From Canna indica (Eukaryota; Streptophyta; Magnoliopsida; Zingiberales; Cannaceae): a DNA stretch of 64,000 nucleotides. Each line of letters starts with the position of its first letter. The first letter of the stretch is position 1. The stretch is taken from positions 16,461,501 to 16,525,500 of the forward strand of contig CP136896.1 of NCBI GenBank assembly GCA_034359265.1. The letters run 5' to 3'. The notes beneath the pieces were generated by a model. It was not told where the DNA came from. It saw nothing but the letters and a program-made list of their open reading frames with translations, and made no database searches. The translations under genes were made by a program, and so were the position numbers. This document shows positions 23,192 to 38,100 of this stretch, piece after piece.

Positions 23192-26100
23192 GTAAGAAAT
23201 TCTTTAAAGCATTAGTTTATCTTTTTGTGCCTTTTTGCTTCATGATATTAGAAGTCTGTTATGATAAGAATATCTTATAGCTGATGGGTCCATGGTATTG
23301 TCTGTGAGTAGCCCGTTGTCAATATACATATTGTAAGTGTAATTTGATTGTACAGGTCAAAAAGTAGAAATATTTTCTCTTTCCTTCTCTGAACACTACA
23401 AAATCCTCATTTGACATCATGGACTATCTCCCCTGTATTAGATCATCCCATCTACTAATCAATGTCCTTGCTTAGAGGAACCACCCTTTTGAAATTAATT
23501 TACTAATTTACTTAAACATGAGAATATTAGATTCTTCGCTGTGTGTTACGCTCCGCCTAAGTTCATCCCTAGATAAAGGGATCTCACCTAGGAGAAGTGC
23601 AACCTACAACTAACAACAAGATACACCAACTGAAATCTACATTGCAACAAAGAGTTCTCAGAACAAAAGTTCAACATCAATCTAAGGATAGCTAAGAAAA
23701 CAATTAAGCAGCGGATGACGTCTCCTCCTCCAAGACTCTAGCTACCTAACTCCAACTACTAACATACCTGCAAATCTCAGGCAACAACAAACAATGTCAA
23801 TGGAAAGCTGAGTAGGAGTACCAATATGTCAACACAAAGGTAACTAATCATGATGCGATGCTAAACTAAATGCAACAATATACAACTTTCAATAAAACAC
23901 TGCATGTCAACGAAATGCCCATGTTCACCTATCACCTAATGCAACTCATACCAATCAAGAGCGTAGTGGACATTGGGTTTCCCCGCACTCTCACACCTCA
24001 AGAGTGGCACCTCAAGCCCGCTCAAGCAGGAGGTGCGACTATCCAAGGATAGCTCACCGACATCTAACAATGCGACGCCGCACACGCAACTCGTGTGATA
24101 ATTCAGTGATCATCGATGTCACTTGCCCAACACCTTGGACATAATAAATAGTGTCCAGGGCCTCCGCCCAATAGTAAATCATAATGCAACATGATAAACC
24201 ACAACTGGTCTACGATGCTAGCAACAATAAATGATACAACAATCTATGGACTGAATACAAATGCATCCAATATAATTCATGGTAGCAACCAACAACTTAT
24301 GATAATGCTAATACTACAATGTGCACCATCTCATGCTCAAATGGATATTAATAAACGGCAACAGATACAACATATGAATGTGTCAACATGGCATGTCCAA
24401 CGATATTATGCAACATGAGTTCAACGAATTTTAGAAGTAATACAAGCAAATAGAAGAAAGGGGTAAAATCGTCATTTTACCCATTCAACATTTATCGGCT
24501 ACAACAGATGTCAACTCACACCCAACACAACTATCTATACGTTAAACCACCAACTAATATATAATACAACTATTCTACATTATTTAACTATTTATCAAAC
24601 TGAATTAATCATTTTTAACTACCAAATAATACTGAAAAATAGAAAAGACCTAGCAGACGACCCCCGATCAGAAATCCTACACCACCATCGCGCTCAGAAT
24701 GCGAAAACCTACAACTTTGGTATTCACCTTGACTCGATCCGACGACTCTACGATCAACTTCAAAAATACCCAAATACTCTACACATCTATACCCATTTCT
24801 TACGATACAACTCTTTTTTTTTAATTATTAATTTATAAAACCAAATAAATCATTCGTGACTTCTCTTCCCATGCCCGACGCCCTGACGCTGCCTCTGCTC
24901 ATCTCGGGTCCACGTCGGGCGGCCCAGGGCCGCCGGCGATCATCCCCGACGGTCCCGCTGACCTCTCCCTCGACCCCGGTCGCCGATGAAACGCGAGCTC
25001 AAAGCCGGGAGACCATGGCGGCCTCCCCTGCAGCACCCGTGACTGCTGCCACGCCAGATCCAGTGTCTCTGGCAGCGGCATGACTGTCGCCCCTCCTCCG
25101 ACCACCTACTATTCGACTTCGGACAGACCCTCTCCTTCTCCTTTGCCCCTGTGCCGCCGATGAACGAAGAAATGAAGAACGATAGAAAACAACATAAAGA
25201 AGATAAGACTCCTACCTAAAATGTCCTCCACACTACGGTCTTCACCGGAGTCTTCTCACTGCCGCCGCCGTCGCACGTCTCCAGACTCCGGTTCCTCCAT
25301 TGCCGCTACAGTGATCGAGAGCCAAGGATTAGAGAAGAGATTAGGGTTAAATAAACCTTATTAGACATTTTGCAAAAAAGTCCTTCTAAAACTTTTATTT
25401 ACAATTTAGTCTTTTTTAATATTTTTTTTCTTCAGGTTATAACATTCTCCCCATCTAAAGGAATTTGGTCCCCCAAATTCGAGTACCTATCTCCGAAAAA
25501 TCGTGCTGGTCAACACAAACATATCCTTGGCCTGCACCTGGGTCAGTGAAAATGCTCTGGCTGAGTGTGGTGCACTCTGGTGTGAGCCCCTCCGACGCTG
25601 TTGATGGGAACTTTGGTCTCCCGACTGGATTCTGACCACGCACTCCCTCCTAAGGTGTCCCGACTGCTTGCACCTATAGCAAACACTTTGATCATACGGG
25701 CAATCCTTTGCCAAAAAAAATATTAAAAAGGACTAAGTTGTAAATAAAATTTTTAGAAGGGCCTTTTTGCAAAATGCCTAATAAGGTTTATTTAACTTTA
25801 ATCTCTTCTCTAATCCTTGGCTCTCAATCACTGTGGCGGCGGCGGAGGAACCAGAGTTTGGAGATGTGTGGCGGCGGTGGCAGTGAGAAAACTCCGGTGA
25901 AGATCGGAGTGTGGAGGACTTTTTAGGTAGGAGTCTTATCTTCTTTATGTTGTTTTCTGTCGTTCCTCGTTTCTTCGTTCATCGGTGGCATAGGGGCAAA
26001 GGAGAAGGGGAGGGTTTGTCCGAAGTCTGAATAGTAGGTGGATGGAGGTGGGGCGGCGGTCGCGACAGTCGTACCGCTGCCAGAGACGCCGGATCTGGTG

Positions 26101-29100
26101 TGGCAGCGGGCAACAGCCGCAGCTACTGCAGGGGAGGCTGCCGTCGTCTCCCGGCTTTGAGCCGACATCTCATCGGCGACGGGGGTCGAGGGAGAGGTCG
26201 GCGGGACCGTCGGGGATGATCGCTGGCGGCCCTGGGGCCTCCCGACGTGGACCCGAGATGAGCAGAGGTGGCATCGGGGTGTCGGGCATGAGAAGAGAAG
26301 TCATAGATGATTTATTTGATTTTATAAATTAATAATTAAAAAAGGAGAGCTGTATCGTAAGAAATGGGTATACATGTGTAGAGTATTTGGGTATTTTTGA
26401 TGTTGATCGTAGAGTCATCAGATCGAGTCGGGGTGAATACCAAAGTTGTGGGTTTTCGCATTCTAAACGCAATGACGGTGTCAGATTTCTGATCGGAGGT
26501 CGTCTGGTAGGCCTTTTCTATTTTTCAGTATTATTTGGTAGTTAAATATGATTAATTCAGTTTGATAAATAGTTAAATAATGTAGAATAGTTGTATTCTA
26601 TATTAGTTGGTGAGTCAGAGTATAGATAATTGTGTTGGGTATGAGTTGACTTATGTTGTAGCCGATGAATGTTGAATGGGAAAATGACGGTTTTACCCCT
26701 TTCTTCTATTTGCTTGTATTGCTTCTAAAAGTCTTTGAACTCCTATTGCATAATATCGTTGGACATGCCATGTTAACACATTCATATGTTGTATCTGTTG
26801 TCGTTTATTAATATCCATTTGAGCATGAGATGGTGCACATTGTAGTATTAGCATTATCATAAGTTGTTGATTGCTACCATGAATTATATTAGATGCATTT
26901 GTATTCAGTTGATAGATTGTTCATTGTTGTATCATTTATTGTTGCTTGCATCGTAGACCAGTTGTGGTTTGTCATGTTGCATTATGATTTTCTATTGGGC
27001 GGAGGCACTGGACACTATTTATTATTACCTGAGGTGTTGGGCAAGTGACACCGGTGATCACCGAATTATCACACAAGTTGCGTGTGCGGCGTCGCGTTGT
27101 TAGAAGTCGGCAGGCTATCCTTGGATAGTCGCACCTCCTGCTTGAGTGGGCTTGAAGTGCCACTCTCGAGGTGCGAGAGTGCGGGGGAAACCCAATGTCC
27201 AGTACGCTCTTGATTGGTATGAGTTGTATTAGGTGATAGGTGAACATGGTTATTTCGTTGACATGCAGTGTTTTATTAAAAGTTGTATATTGTTGCATTT
27301 GGTTTAGCATTGCATCATGATTAGTTACCTTTTTGTTGACATATTGATACTCCTACTCAGCTTTCCGCTGACGTTGTTTGTTGTTGCCTCAGATTTACAG
27401 GTACGTCGGTAGTTGGAATTGGGTAGCTAGAGTCCTGGAGGAGGAGACGTCATCCGCTGCTTAGTTGTTTTCTTAGCTATCCTTAGATTTGATGTTGAAC
27501 TTTTGGTCTGAGAACTCTTTGTTGTAATGTAGATTTCAGTTGTTCTTGTTGAGATTTTTTGGTGTATCTTGTTGTTTAGTTGTAGGTTGCGTTTCTCGTA
27601 GGTGAGGTCCCTTATCTAGGGATGAACTTAGGCGGTGCATAACAATTTGGTATTAGAGCAAGACCTAGTCCTACGCATGGTGAGGGAGCCTATGTGAGAA
27701 AGGGCTGCCCCCACTACTAGGATAGACCTCACATGCCGCCGACTTGGGTGTGATTCTGGGCTATGTGTTAGACTTGGGTTGGATCTTGACGAGGACGTCA
27801 AGACATAAGTGGGGGAGATTGTAATATCCCTGTTTAGTCCCACATAGGAAGTATATTGGATTGTTGGTTTATAAGGCTTGATGGTTGTGTGTTACCATCA
27901 ACTTCAGTTTGAGCATTTTAATTACGCCAATAGATTGGTCTACGAAGTTGGTGGGTTAGTTATCCCATCAAGCGGGTCATACAGTGTGCAACCTTTTCCA
28001 TGCATGGGGAAGAAGTTGCTTTGGTACTTGAACCCTGGTTTCAAAGGTTACAATAGAGCAACCTTACCATTATGATAGGCTTGCTCTCAAGCACTCTTTT
28101 TTATAATTACCCTAAATTATGTCTTCCGTCTTCACTAATCTTTCTTATGAGTCAACTTTGAGCAGCACCAACTGGACAAATAATGGATGATATACAAATT
28201 TGTTCCTCACACTTGTCAATAATCTATAAAAGTTCCTGCATACTAATGCTTGTCTGATGGTCTTCGCCAAAACATATATCTATTGTGGATGACTTATCTT
28301 TTTAAAATTTTTGTTTGAAAAAAGAATACATTCATGCTTGGCCCTCTATCAATAAATTTGGAAATCAAATCAGGATAAGATTGCCTGCAATGGAGGTGAT
28401 CCAGTTTGTCATTGCTTAAATATCAAAGTTTGATGTGATACTAATGTGGAAACATAAACAGCTAATTATGACGGAAGAGTAGGCTAAGCTAGGAGGCAAG
28501 GCGGAGGACTCATGGATCAATTATTAATTTTCTGCAAGACGAGGCTAGAAGAGTTGCTTAAGGCCATTTTGTATCCCTAATCATCATTGCAGTAAAAAAA
28601 GGATAAACTAATCTAGTGATGCATTCTTGTTCTGGGCTAATGGTTCAAACCTTAGCCAAACCTTCTGTTTGTTTAAGAGTTTTTGGGCAAATGACAGGGT
28701 CACTAGCCTTTGGCTGCACTGTTTCAGGCCTGTTGAGACCTATAGCCAAAGTCCCTGAATCCTGACTACCAAGCTGACTCTCATATGGCCAACTGGTGGA
28801 TCATGAGTTGTCCATTTGGACTGGGATACCACATCAAATGATAATTTTCCATAGATTATGCAATCACATTGTATTTGTTGCAGTTGTTACTAGTATATAG
28901 TTCTGGTCATGGTTTCAAATCTCGTACTGTACCGGGCGGTATGCCCGGTATTTACCGGTTTTTGAGAAAACCGGTATACGAGATACCCGGTATGGGTAAA
29001 TACCGGGTATCTCGGTAAATACCGCCCGGTATGCCCGGTATTTATTAAATACCGGGCGGTATTTGCTATCATACCGGGCTATACCGCCCGGTATGATATT

Positions 29101-32100
29101 TTGCACTGTAGCAAAATATGTATACTTTAGGAATACCGGTATACCGATAAATACCGCCCGGTATTTAGCAAATACCGGGCGGTAAGAGCTATGATACCGG
29201 GCGGTATCGCCCGGTATCACCCAACGTCCCAACCCAACGGCTCTTTTTAAGAGCCGTTGGGCTGCTACAGTGCCGACAGCCAGCACTGTAGCACCGACAG
29301 CCAAAAACGGCTCTTAGGGTGTTTTTGGTCATTTTTGGATGTTTTGGTGGCTATATATAGCCCCCAAAACACCTCTTTTACTCTCACTCACCCCCTCTAC
29401 TCATCTAAACTCTCTAAACTCTCAATCTTTCTCAATCTCTCTCTCTCTACTAGTCTACTTTCTTAATTTCTACGTCGAAATTCTGCTCAAATGGCGCCGA
29501 AATCTCAAGTCGACCCCGCATGGCAACACGGTGTTCGGTTGGAGAAGGCTAACCACTGGAAATGCATCCACTGTAATATGATTTCTCGTGGTGGAGGCGT
29601 CACTCGATTAAAGGCACACTTGGCCGGAACATCCAGCGACGTCGTCAAATGCACCCAAGCATCGCCGGAAGTCCGACAAATGTTTAAAGATATGCTCACC
29701 AACAAGAAGGAGCAACGTCTTAAGAATGCAACTCAACAAGCCGAGTTCGACCGACGAGCTACCCAAGATGTCAGCGGTGGCCATTATGAGGCTCGAGGTG
29801 GCGATAACGACGAGGATCCGGAACTTGAAGCCGGCATCCGAGCTTCATTGGAGCATGCTGAATTCGAATGAGAACGAATGTATTATCCCGGATCTCAATT
29901 CGAATATGGCGGCGGCAGTGGCAGCGGTGGCATAAGCAGCGTCGGCTCAACTTCGGCTGCCGGAGCAATGGACCGAAGCGGTCCAATTCCCTCCGGTCCT
30001 TATATTGGTCGGAGTTCTAGCATGAGAGGACCTCAAACTCGGAGCAGAGGAAGCAGCAGAGGAGGCCTTCGTGGATTCTTCACAAACCTCGGAGCAAGTG
30101 GTAGGAAAACTAATATTAATGTTTCTGATCTTGATCCCAGGGCATTTCCTCCTCCATCGGCAAAGCAACAACGCATAGACGATATGTACGGCAAGTCGAA
30201 GAAGTGGGAGTTGGGGAGAGCCATCTCCAAATGGTTCCATTTCAGCCGGATTCCCGCAAATGCAGCCAACAACCCATACTACCGAACCATGGTGTCTACC
30301 ATCCAAAAGGTAGGCCCAGGTATTGCCCCTCCAACTCCCTATGAAATTTCAGGTCCTTACCTAGAAGCGGAGGTCGAAGAAATAAAAACCTGGATCGATG
30401 GAATCAAGCGACAATGGGGGGAGTACGGATGCAGTTTGATGTGCGATAGCTGGACCGGGCCAACCCGAATGAGCATCATCAACTTCCTCGTCTATTGCAA
30501 CCGGAGAGTTGTTTATCACAAGTCGGTGAACTCGTCCGATGAAATCCATGACGCTTACTACATCTCGAAGCTGATGACGGAGGTGATCGAGGAGATTGGA
30601 CCTCAGAATCTTGTTCAAGTTATAACCGACAACGGAGCCAATTTCAAAAAGGCAGGTGAGATAATTGAACAAGATTATCCTCACATATGTTGGACTCCAT
30701 GTGCAGCCCATTGTGTAGACCTAATGATGAAAGATATCGGTGATATACCGATGGTGAAGTTGACGGTAAAGAAGGCGCAACAAATTACCTGCTTCATCTA
30801 CAACCGTACATGGGTACACGCCCTAATGAAAAAATTTACAGAAGGTAATTTATTAATTTTAAAGTAATTTCTAATATTTATTTATTAATTAGTTTATCAT
30901 AAATATTTACTAATGATAATTTCATATTTTAGGTGAAATTCTTCGACCGGGACCGACTCGTTTTGCAACCACCTTCATCGCATTAAGGTCACTCCAACAA
31001 AAAAAGGCGGCCCTTAGAACCATGTTTACAAGTGAGGAATGGACTTTATCAAGATATGCTGGAAAAACCGATGGAAAACAAACAGAGAAGTTCATCCTCA
31101 ACACGCATTTCTGGGATTGCATCGCAGAAATAGTCGTCGCCGTAGAACCTTTGTACAAGGTTCTACGACAGGTGGATATGGAAAAGACGCCTCAAATGAG
31201 TCATCTTTACCACTACATCCACCAAGCACAAGAAGAAATCAAGAGGGTTATGATTTCTCCTGCCAAGTATGAACCATTCATCAAAATTATCTCCGAGAGA
31301 TGGGATAATCAAGTGAGCCGTGACATACACATCGCAGGTATTTTTTATTTAATATTCAAAAATTATTTAAATTTAATTCATTATGCTTAATTACTTATTC
31401 ATTATGCTTAATTTTTTATAGGGTATTATTTAAATCCTTCGTACCAATATCAGTATAATCTTGGAATGGTCGATAGTTTGTTATATCCCCTCCGCAAGGT
31501 CATACAACGAATGTCGGGATCCAACCAAGAAGCGGCACAAGCTCTCAATGAATTAAAATGGTTCCGCGATGCAACTGGCAATTTCGGAGATTCATTTGCA
31601 ATTTCCATCCGAGATACTATGGATCCAGGTAGATAGATTTTCTTTGTCAATTTATTTATCAAAGATAAAATCCCGTTACTAATATTAATTTTAAATTTGC
31701 TGCAGTCGAATGGTGGTTGCAATTTGGAAACGAATCTGTAACTCTTCGAAAGATTGCAACACGCATCCTCTCGCAAACCACATCATCAAGTGGATGCGAG
31801 AGGAATTGGTCGACCTTCGCCTTGATTCATACGAAGCCGCGCAATCGCCTTTCGTACGCCCGATTAGAGAAGCTCGTATATGTTCATTATAACATGCGAC
31901 TTCGAATGCGGGCGTCACGGAACGAAGATAGAGAAATTCTACATGTAGATCCGTTCGATGTCGAGTTCGTCCAAGGCAATGCAGACCCAATAATTGATTG
32001 GTGGAGTGCAATGGAGACTGACCCGCCTCTTCTTGATGAACCTCAACCAGGCGAACCACCTCGGCCTTCACCAATTATATCTGATGCTATTGAGTCCGAG

Positions 32101-35100
32101 AGTCAACCAGAAGACACGTACAGTCAAGTTCTTGAGAGGGACATGAACTTTGCTCCCTTGGACTCTCAACGAGTTCGACGAGTAAGACGACGATCCACGT
32201 CCGACTCTCCACCTTCACAATTAAAGGGAAAGAAGAAGGCACCTTCACCTTCACCTTCAAAGGCAAAAGGCAAAGGCAAAGGCAAAGGGAAAGGGAAACG
32301 ACCAATTGATCATTTGGACGTGATTGCAGAAGCGGAAGAGGACGAAGAAGACGAGCCCTCGGTTCGTAGCAGTAGCAGCACAGAAGACGGAGGAGATGAT
32401 GATGGAGCTGGGGAAGAAGACACTGTCGTACCATCAACACTAGCACCTATCGATCTGTGGACGAATGAGCAATACTTCGACCACTCCACCCAAGATCAGG
32501 ATCACGGTGCTAGAACCAGACAAACAACTCGTGTGTACGAGAAGAAAGGCCGGCGTCGAGGAGGTGGACCGACAGCTTTGCAAGATTACCACCACGATAT
32601 GATGAGTAGCTTGCAAGAAGTTTCCGAATCAACCCACTCCGTATCAAGTACCTACTCAACTGATGATACAGGGACTAGTTCTTGGACGGTCAACAAAGAA
32701 ACACTGATGGGTATGTGGTATAATGGATACCAAGACATGATGAAATGGGATCATTTTCAGATATGGGCATTGCAGACTTACGGTGTTGACCTTAGTCGTG
32801 TATGTCCCCAAGATATGTACGAGTACGAAGGACGTCATTCGTCCGCATTTTAAACATTGTATTCATGTATTTGATATTTGGATATGAAATTTAAGTATTT
32901 CTTGATCAATCATGGGTTATTGGAGTTATTTTTAGCACAAAATCAAAAAAAAAAAAAAAAAATGGCTCGGTATGCCATTTACGTACCGGACCGTACCGTG
33001 TGTCGGTACGGTACGGTACCGGTACCGGTCATCCACCGAGATGATGACCGGTATCGGTATTTTAAACCATGGTTCTAGTAGTTGAGTGGGTTGCCTTTTT
33101 CATAAGAAATTGCAACTGTTGTGCATTTAGCAAATATTGTGTAAAGTAGAATAGACAACCTAGAATATACATCTAATTTCTTGTACTGACTTCTGCTTTT
33201 TTTATCCAGGGTTTTCATCCAACAAAAACATAAAGCTATTCTCCTATAATGAGCTGAGATCAGCAACAGATAATTTTCATCCAAGCAACAAAATAGGTCA
33301 TGGTGGGTTTGGAACAGTCTATAAGGTGGACAGCAGTATCTTGTTCAATGGACTTCTATTCTTTAAATACATAATTTATGTGTTTTCTCCTTTCTATGTC
33401 ATGACTGACTGTTTCAAGTCAACTGACTTATATGCATAGTATATTCAATTATTCACTGTTTCTAACAGTTATTTTTCCGGTTCACCCTGCTAAATTTTCT
33501 TTCAGTTTATTTTTGCAGGGTATATGAATAATAAATGATCTCATGCACTAACATGCTTATTCGGAAAAATACTATGTCCAATAACCTCATTTCTAGTCTT
33601 TGAAGTGCCAGTATTATGATATAATGTAGCACCTAAAAAAGAAAAACTGAGGAATTTTTACGGTAACATATGTTGTGAAGGAGAAGACCGTGCAAACTGT
33701 GCATGGCATGTAACTGACTGCCATATTTTTTGCATTTTTTCTTGCCAATGTATGGAGAAGTTGTTGAGACATATATTAACATATTTCAGACTTTTATACT
33801 AGATAAACTTATGGGACTGGTAACTAAGAAACATTGTGAAATTACATATGTACTGTTGCCCTCTATTTGGCTGGGTTCTTAAATTTGGAAGAGCTTATGG
33901 AAACCCTTTAGGTTTGTAATTCAAGACATGGGTGGACTCTTATACGTTGTTTGATCTATACTGGTGTAGGTCAATCTGACTTGGATTGATTTCATAGCTT
34001 GATAATTCAAAATGGGGAAGTTATACATTCAAATTAACTCGATCAGTCCATATGATTTTTTTCCAATTTGAGATTGCAGAGAGTAAAAAGAAGAAAGAAG
34101 GGAGGAGGAGAAGGAGAAGGGAGAGCAAAAATAGTGGACAGAAAAAAAGTTCCTAGACTCTGAAATGAATCAGAAACTGCTACAGTTTACTTTTTGTTGC
34201 AAATATCGTGTGCCTTTTTCTTGCCATTGTTACAATACCTGTTGCCTATAGTCATTTGAGATAGATAGAACCTAGAGAAAGAAAGAAGTCATTTAAAAAA
34301 AATAAGGGTCCTTTTACAAAGAGTAGAAATGTGACAAAATTCAAAGTTAATCCTACATATTTCCATCTATTTGTTTTTCCTCTACTTTATATCTCACCTA
34401 CATGGCAATTAGTGATAGATTGGGATCATAGTGACATCATCATCTTCAAAGCTATAAGTTGATAGGTTTTTAATGTGTGTATAACAATTTTGTAGAATAA
34501 TAATTTACTCTTACTATATGAGTAGTTATCCATTTTTTAGTAGTATGCTATAGTTATTTTTGATGATTTTTTCTCTGAATTTTTAATTGATTTTTTTAAA
34601 AATCTGGGACAGGGGACTCTTAAAAATGGTGTAACAGTTGCCGTAAAAGTACTATCTACAGAATCTAAACAAGGAATTAAGGAATTCTTGACTGAGATTG
34701 ATACCATCAGCAATGTGAGGCATCCAAATCTTGTCAAGCTTGTAGGTTCCTGTATTCAAGATAGCAGCCGCATTTTAGTGTACGAGTATGTGGAAAACGG
34801 TAGCCTTGATCGTGCATTGCTAGGTAACCTGTTCAAAATTGTCAAAAATGATGACTGACACAAACATTTCAATTAATGGTTTCCTTGACCTTGTAGGTTC
34901 CAATGCGGATACAACCATGCTGAATTGGAATATTAGATCTGCTATCTGTATAGAAACTGCTAGAGGTCTTGCATATCTTCATGAAGAACTTGAACCTCCT
35001 ATTGTGCACAGAGACATTAAAGCTAGCAATATTCTCCTCGACAGTAATTTCATCCCGAAAATAGGAGATTTTGGTTTAGCAAAACTATTCCCTGACAATG

Positions 35101-38100
35101 TTACTCACATCAGCACACGTGTAGCTGGAACAACGTAAGCCACTGTTAGCTACTTGTGGTGTGTTTCCATTGAGCGTTTTTATTATATTATCTTTAGATA
35201 AAAGTGATTGTGGAGGTTCAGTACCCATACTTCATGCATATATTAGTTTGGAGGGAAAAGAATAATCTTTTCCTTTTCCCCTAAAGAAGCTTTGATATAA
35301 TCAAGAAGTCATTGGTTCTGCTGAAAAATGATGAACTATGTAAAGTCTAACAAGTATTATTAGTCACCACTTAATGCAATAAATTGCACATGCATATTTC
35401 TTTTGTGTCAATTTCACTTAAGTCCCCATAGTTTTATTCGAATTTCACCTTATTACTGATTTCCTGTACTTGTAAATAATTCCACACTAGACCTAGAATT
35501 TATAATATAGTTTCACTTTAATCTTTTGTTTAAGTATTGTTTGTTTATTTGGACAGAAATGATGTGTAGCTCACATTTTCTCAATAGGCAAGAGTTTGAG
35601 AGGTGAAATTGTTAATTTCATAACCACTACCGAATAATATTTTAGCAACTGTCCTCAATCCAGGAAACGGAGGATCCGTTGTGAACTTGACAATTTTATT
35701 TGTCAAATTGTTGCCTATTTGAGAAAATGAGTTACAACTGCGTTTTTAAGTGATAAAAGGACTAAAATGAAACTAGGTTATAAATTATAAGGACTCTGTT
35801 GGAACTTTATAAAAGTTGAGAACTAAAGTAAAACTCGAACAAAACTTCAGGGACTAAAATTAAATTTAACCCTTCTTTCTATAAGTTAAAACTTCAGAGA
35901 TGTAAGCCTATAATCTGCTTTTTGGAGAGAATTTAGATACATGCAGCTGTAGGTTTCATCTTTTCTAGATGACTATAATTAAGTATTCATTTTTTACTAT
36001 CTTCCACTCTTAACAATAATGATATACAATGTGGCATATTATGCTAATATATATTCATGTTCTAACTTGAGATTAGAGCATAGGAATATCATAAAGATAT
36101 TCACAATACATCATGCTGAAACTCTTTTTTATACCATATTGCTCTCCTTTGAGGTACTCATGCATGCAAGTTCTTAATGCAGTGGTTATTTGGCACCAGA
36201 GTATGCCATGCAGGGACAGTTAACGAAGAAGGCAGATGTATATAGCTTTGGTGTTCTTGTAATTGAAATTATCAGTGGCAGAAGTAGCTCAAAGACATAC
36301 TGGTCAGGAATGGGCCAATCTCTCTTGGAATGGGTAAGTCATGATTCAGAATCATACATCTGTTTTTTTATTTGCTAAGGTATGTATTCTTAATTTCTTT
36401 TGTGGTTTATGACATTCTCAATCCATTCATTTGCACATGTGGCATAGTTATACAGATGCATATCAGCACATAACAGTGCATGTGTTTTAAAGGTTACATG
36501 TAGATACTGGCATACTGCTATGCTTGTATGAGCTCAAGTAATTTTTAAATAATTTTAATTTTTTTTGAGAGTTTCATGGATCTAAGCACGAAAGTATATA
36601 ATTAGATGCAGCTACTGTACATCAGTTATTGAATCAAGGCAATGGAACTATGGATAAATGATAAATCTTATACTTGCAGACTGAAGCCCAAACTTACCAA
36701 TCTGGGGGCATATTCTATGTTTGCTCCTTTTGGTGGGAGCTTATTGTGGTCTGAAACAAATCCATAATGGAGCTAACATTTTCGTACTTTTAAGTTGCAA
36801 ATAAATTTGATTGACTTTCATCCTTGGTGTATCTTTACTGAGTCTTAGTTCTTTGGGAAGTTGTGATGGATTATGGTCATTGTTCAGAGTATTATGCTAA
36901 TTCTTTTAATTTAATACTGGTCTATATTTTATTATCTTGTTCCTTGGTCATATTTTACCTTTCCTCTACATAAATAGAGGAGTTGAGTTAATAAAATTAG
37001 GGTTTTCCCCTTTAACTTGGTATAGTCTTCCTCAAGACCCATCACGCTATATCTGGTTGGTGGTCTATGGTATCTGTAACTATAATGGCTTCACCCATGA
37101 ATTTGCCTAGAGTCACAAATCAGGGCCTCATAGGCCTCAGAAGCCTGCATGAATAAGATGAAGCTTCTATACTTCTTCTAGAGTCATAACAACATCTCCA
37201 TATCAAAAGCCACCGAGCTATCAGTTACGTGCCTTAATATAAGCACGAGTTTGGGGCCGACGAGGATTGATGTTATCACCTATTTCGTTGTTTTGATTGC
37301 TAGAAATTTCAAAGAGAAAGAGGATAGAGGGCCGATGATTTGTATTTAAAAAACTCATATATGCCTTTCCCCTTCTCATTCACTCATATTTATAGAGTAC
37401 ATTATGACATGGTTTTTCGAAAAAAAAACTCTTAAAAGCATAATTAAGTGGAAATAAAACCTATTAAAAGCAGAATAAAAATGGACATAACCTATTAAAG
37501 CATAATTAAGTGGAGATAATGTCATTGAATGAAGATTCTATTCTTTCGATTTGTTTCCAAGTTGCTTTTGTTGTCTCCTTTGGTATTTGAACTTCTATTT
37601 TGTAGCCTCTTCACACTGTTTTGATGATGTGGTAGATGGGGATGATGTGGATTGGTGAGGTAGAGAAGTAGAGTCCATAACATCTCCCCCCTCCTGAAAT
37701 GTGTGTTTGTCCCCAAGCAGGAGGTCTGGGTAAAGTTGGAGTAGCTCAAGTGCATCCTCCCAAGATGCGTCAAAGGGTGCAAGGTCGGTCCATTGCACCA
37801 AGTATTCTTCTGCGCCATTATTGATGCGGCTGCCCAAAATGGCGTGTGGCTTGGTGTGAGATTATGTTGCTGGACTAGAGGAAGCAAGGGTTGAACCGAA
37901 GGATCAGAGCCATGGAATCGTTTGAGAAGGGACATATGAAAGACACTGTGTAGTTTCGCTTCAGGGGAAGATCAAGTGCATAAGCGACTGATCCTATTTT
38001 GCGAATGACTCGAAATGGGCCATAATATCTTGGAGATAGCTTGTGCGACGCTCGTTTTGCCAATGAGCGTTATTGGTATTGTTGTAGTTTGAGAAGAACA

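Noticed and set aside
24856..26332. GC-rich frames on both strands of the LTR palindrome
   Set aside because: They occur symmetrically in both LTR arms and show no conserved domain; LTR sequence is not expected to code.
29878..30306. Separate genes on both strands over the hAT transposase
   Set aside because: The plus frame is the same frame as the preceding BED exon after one TGA, and the minus frames are its shadow.
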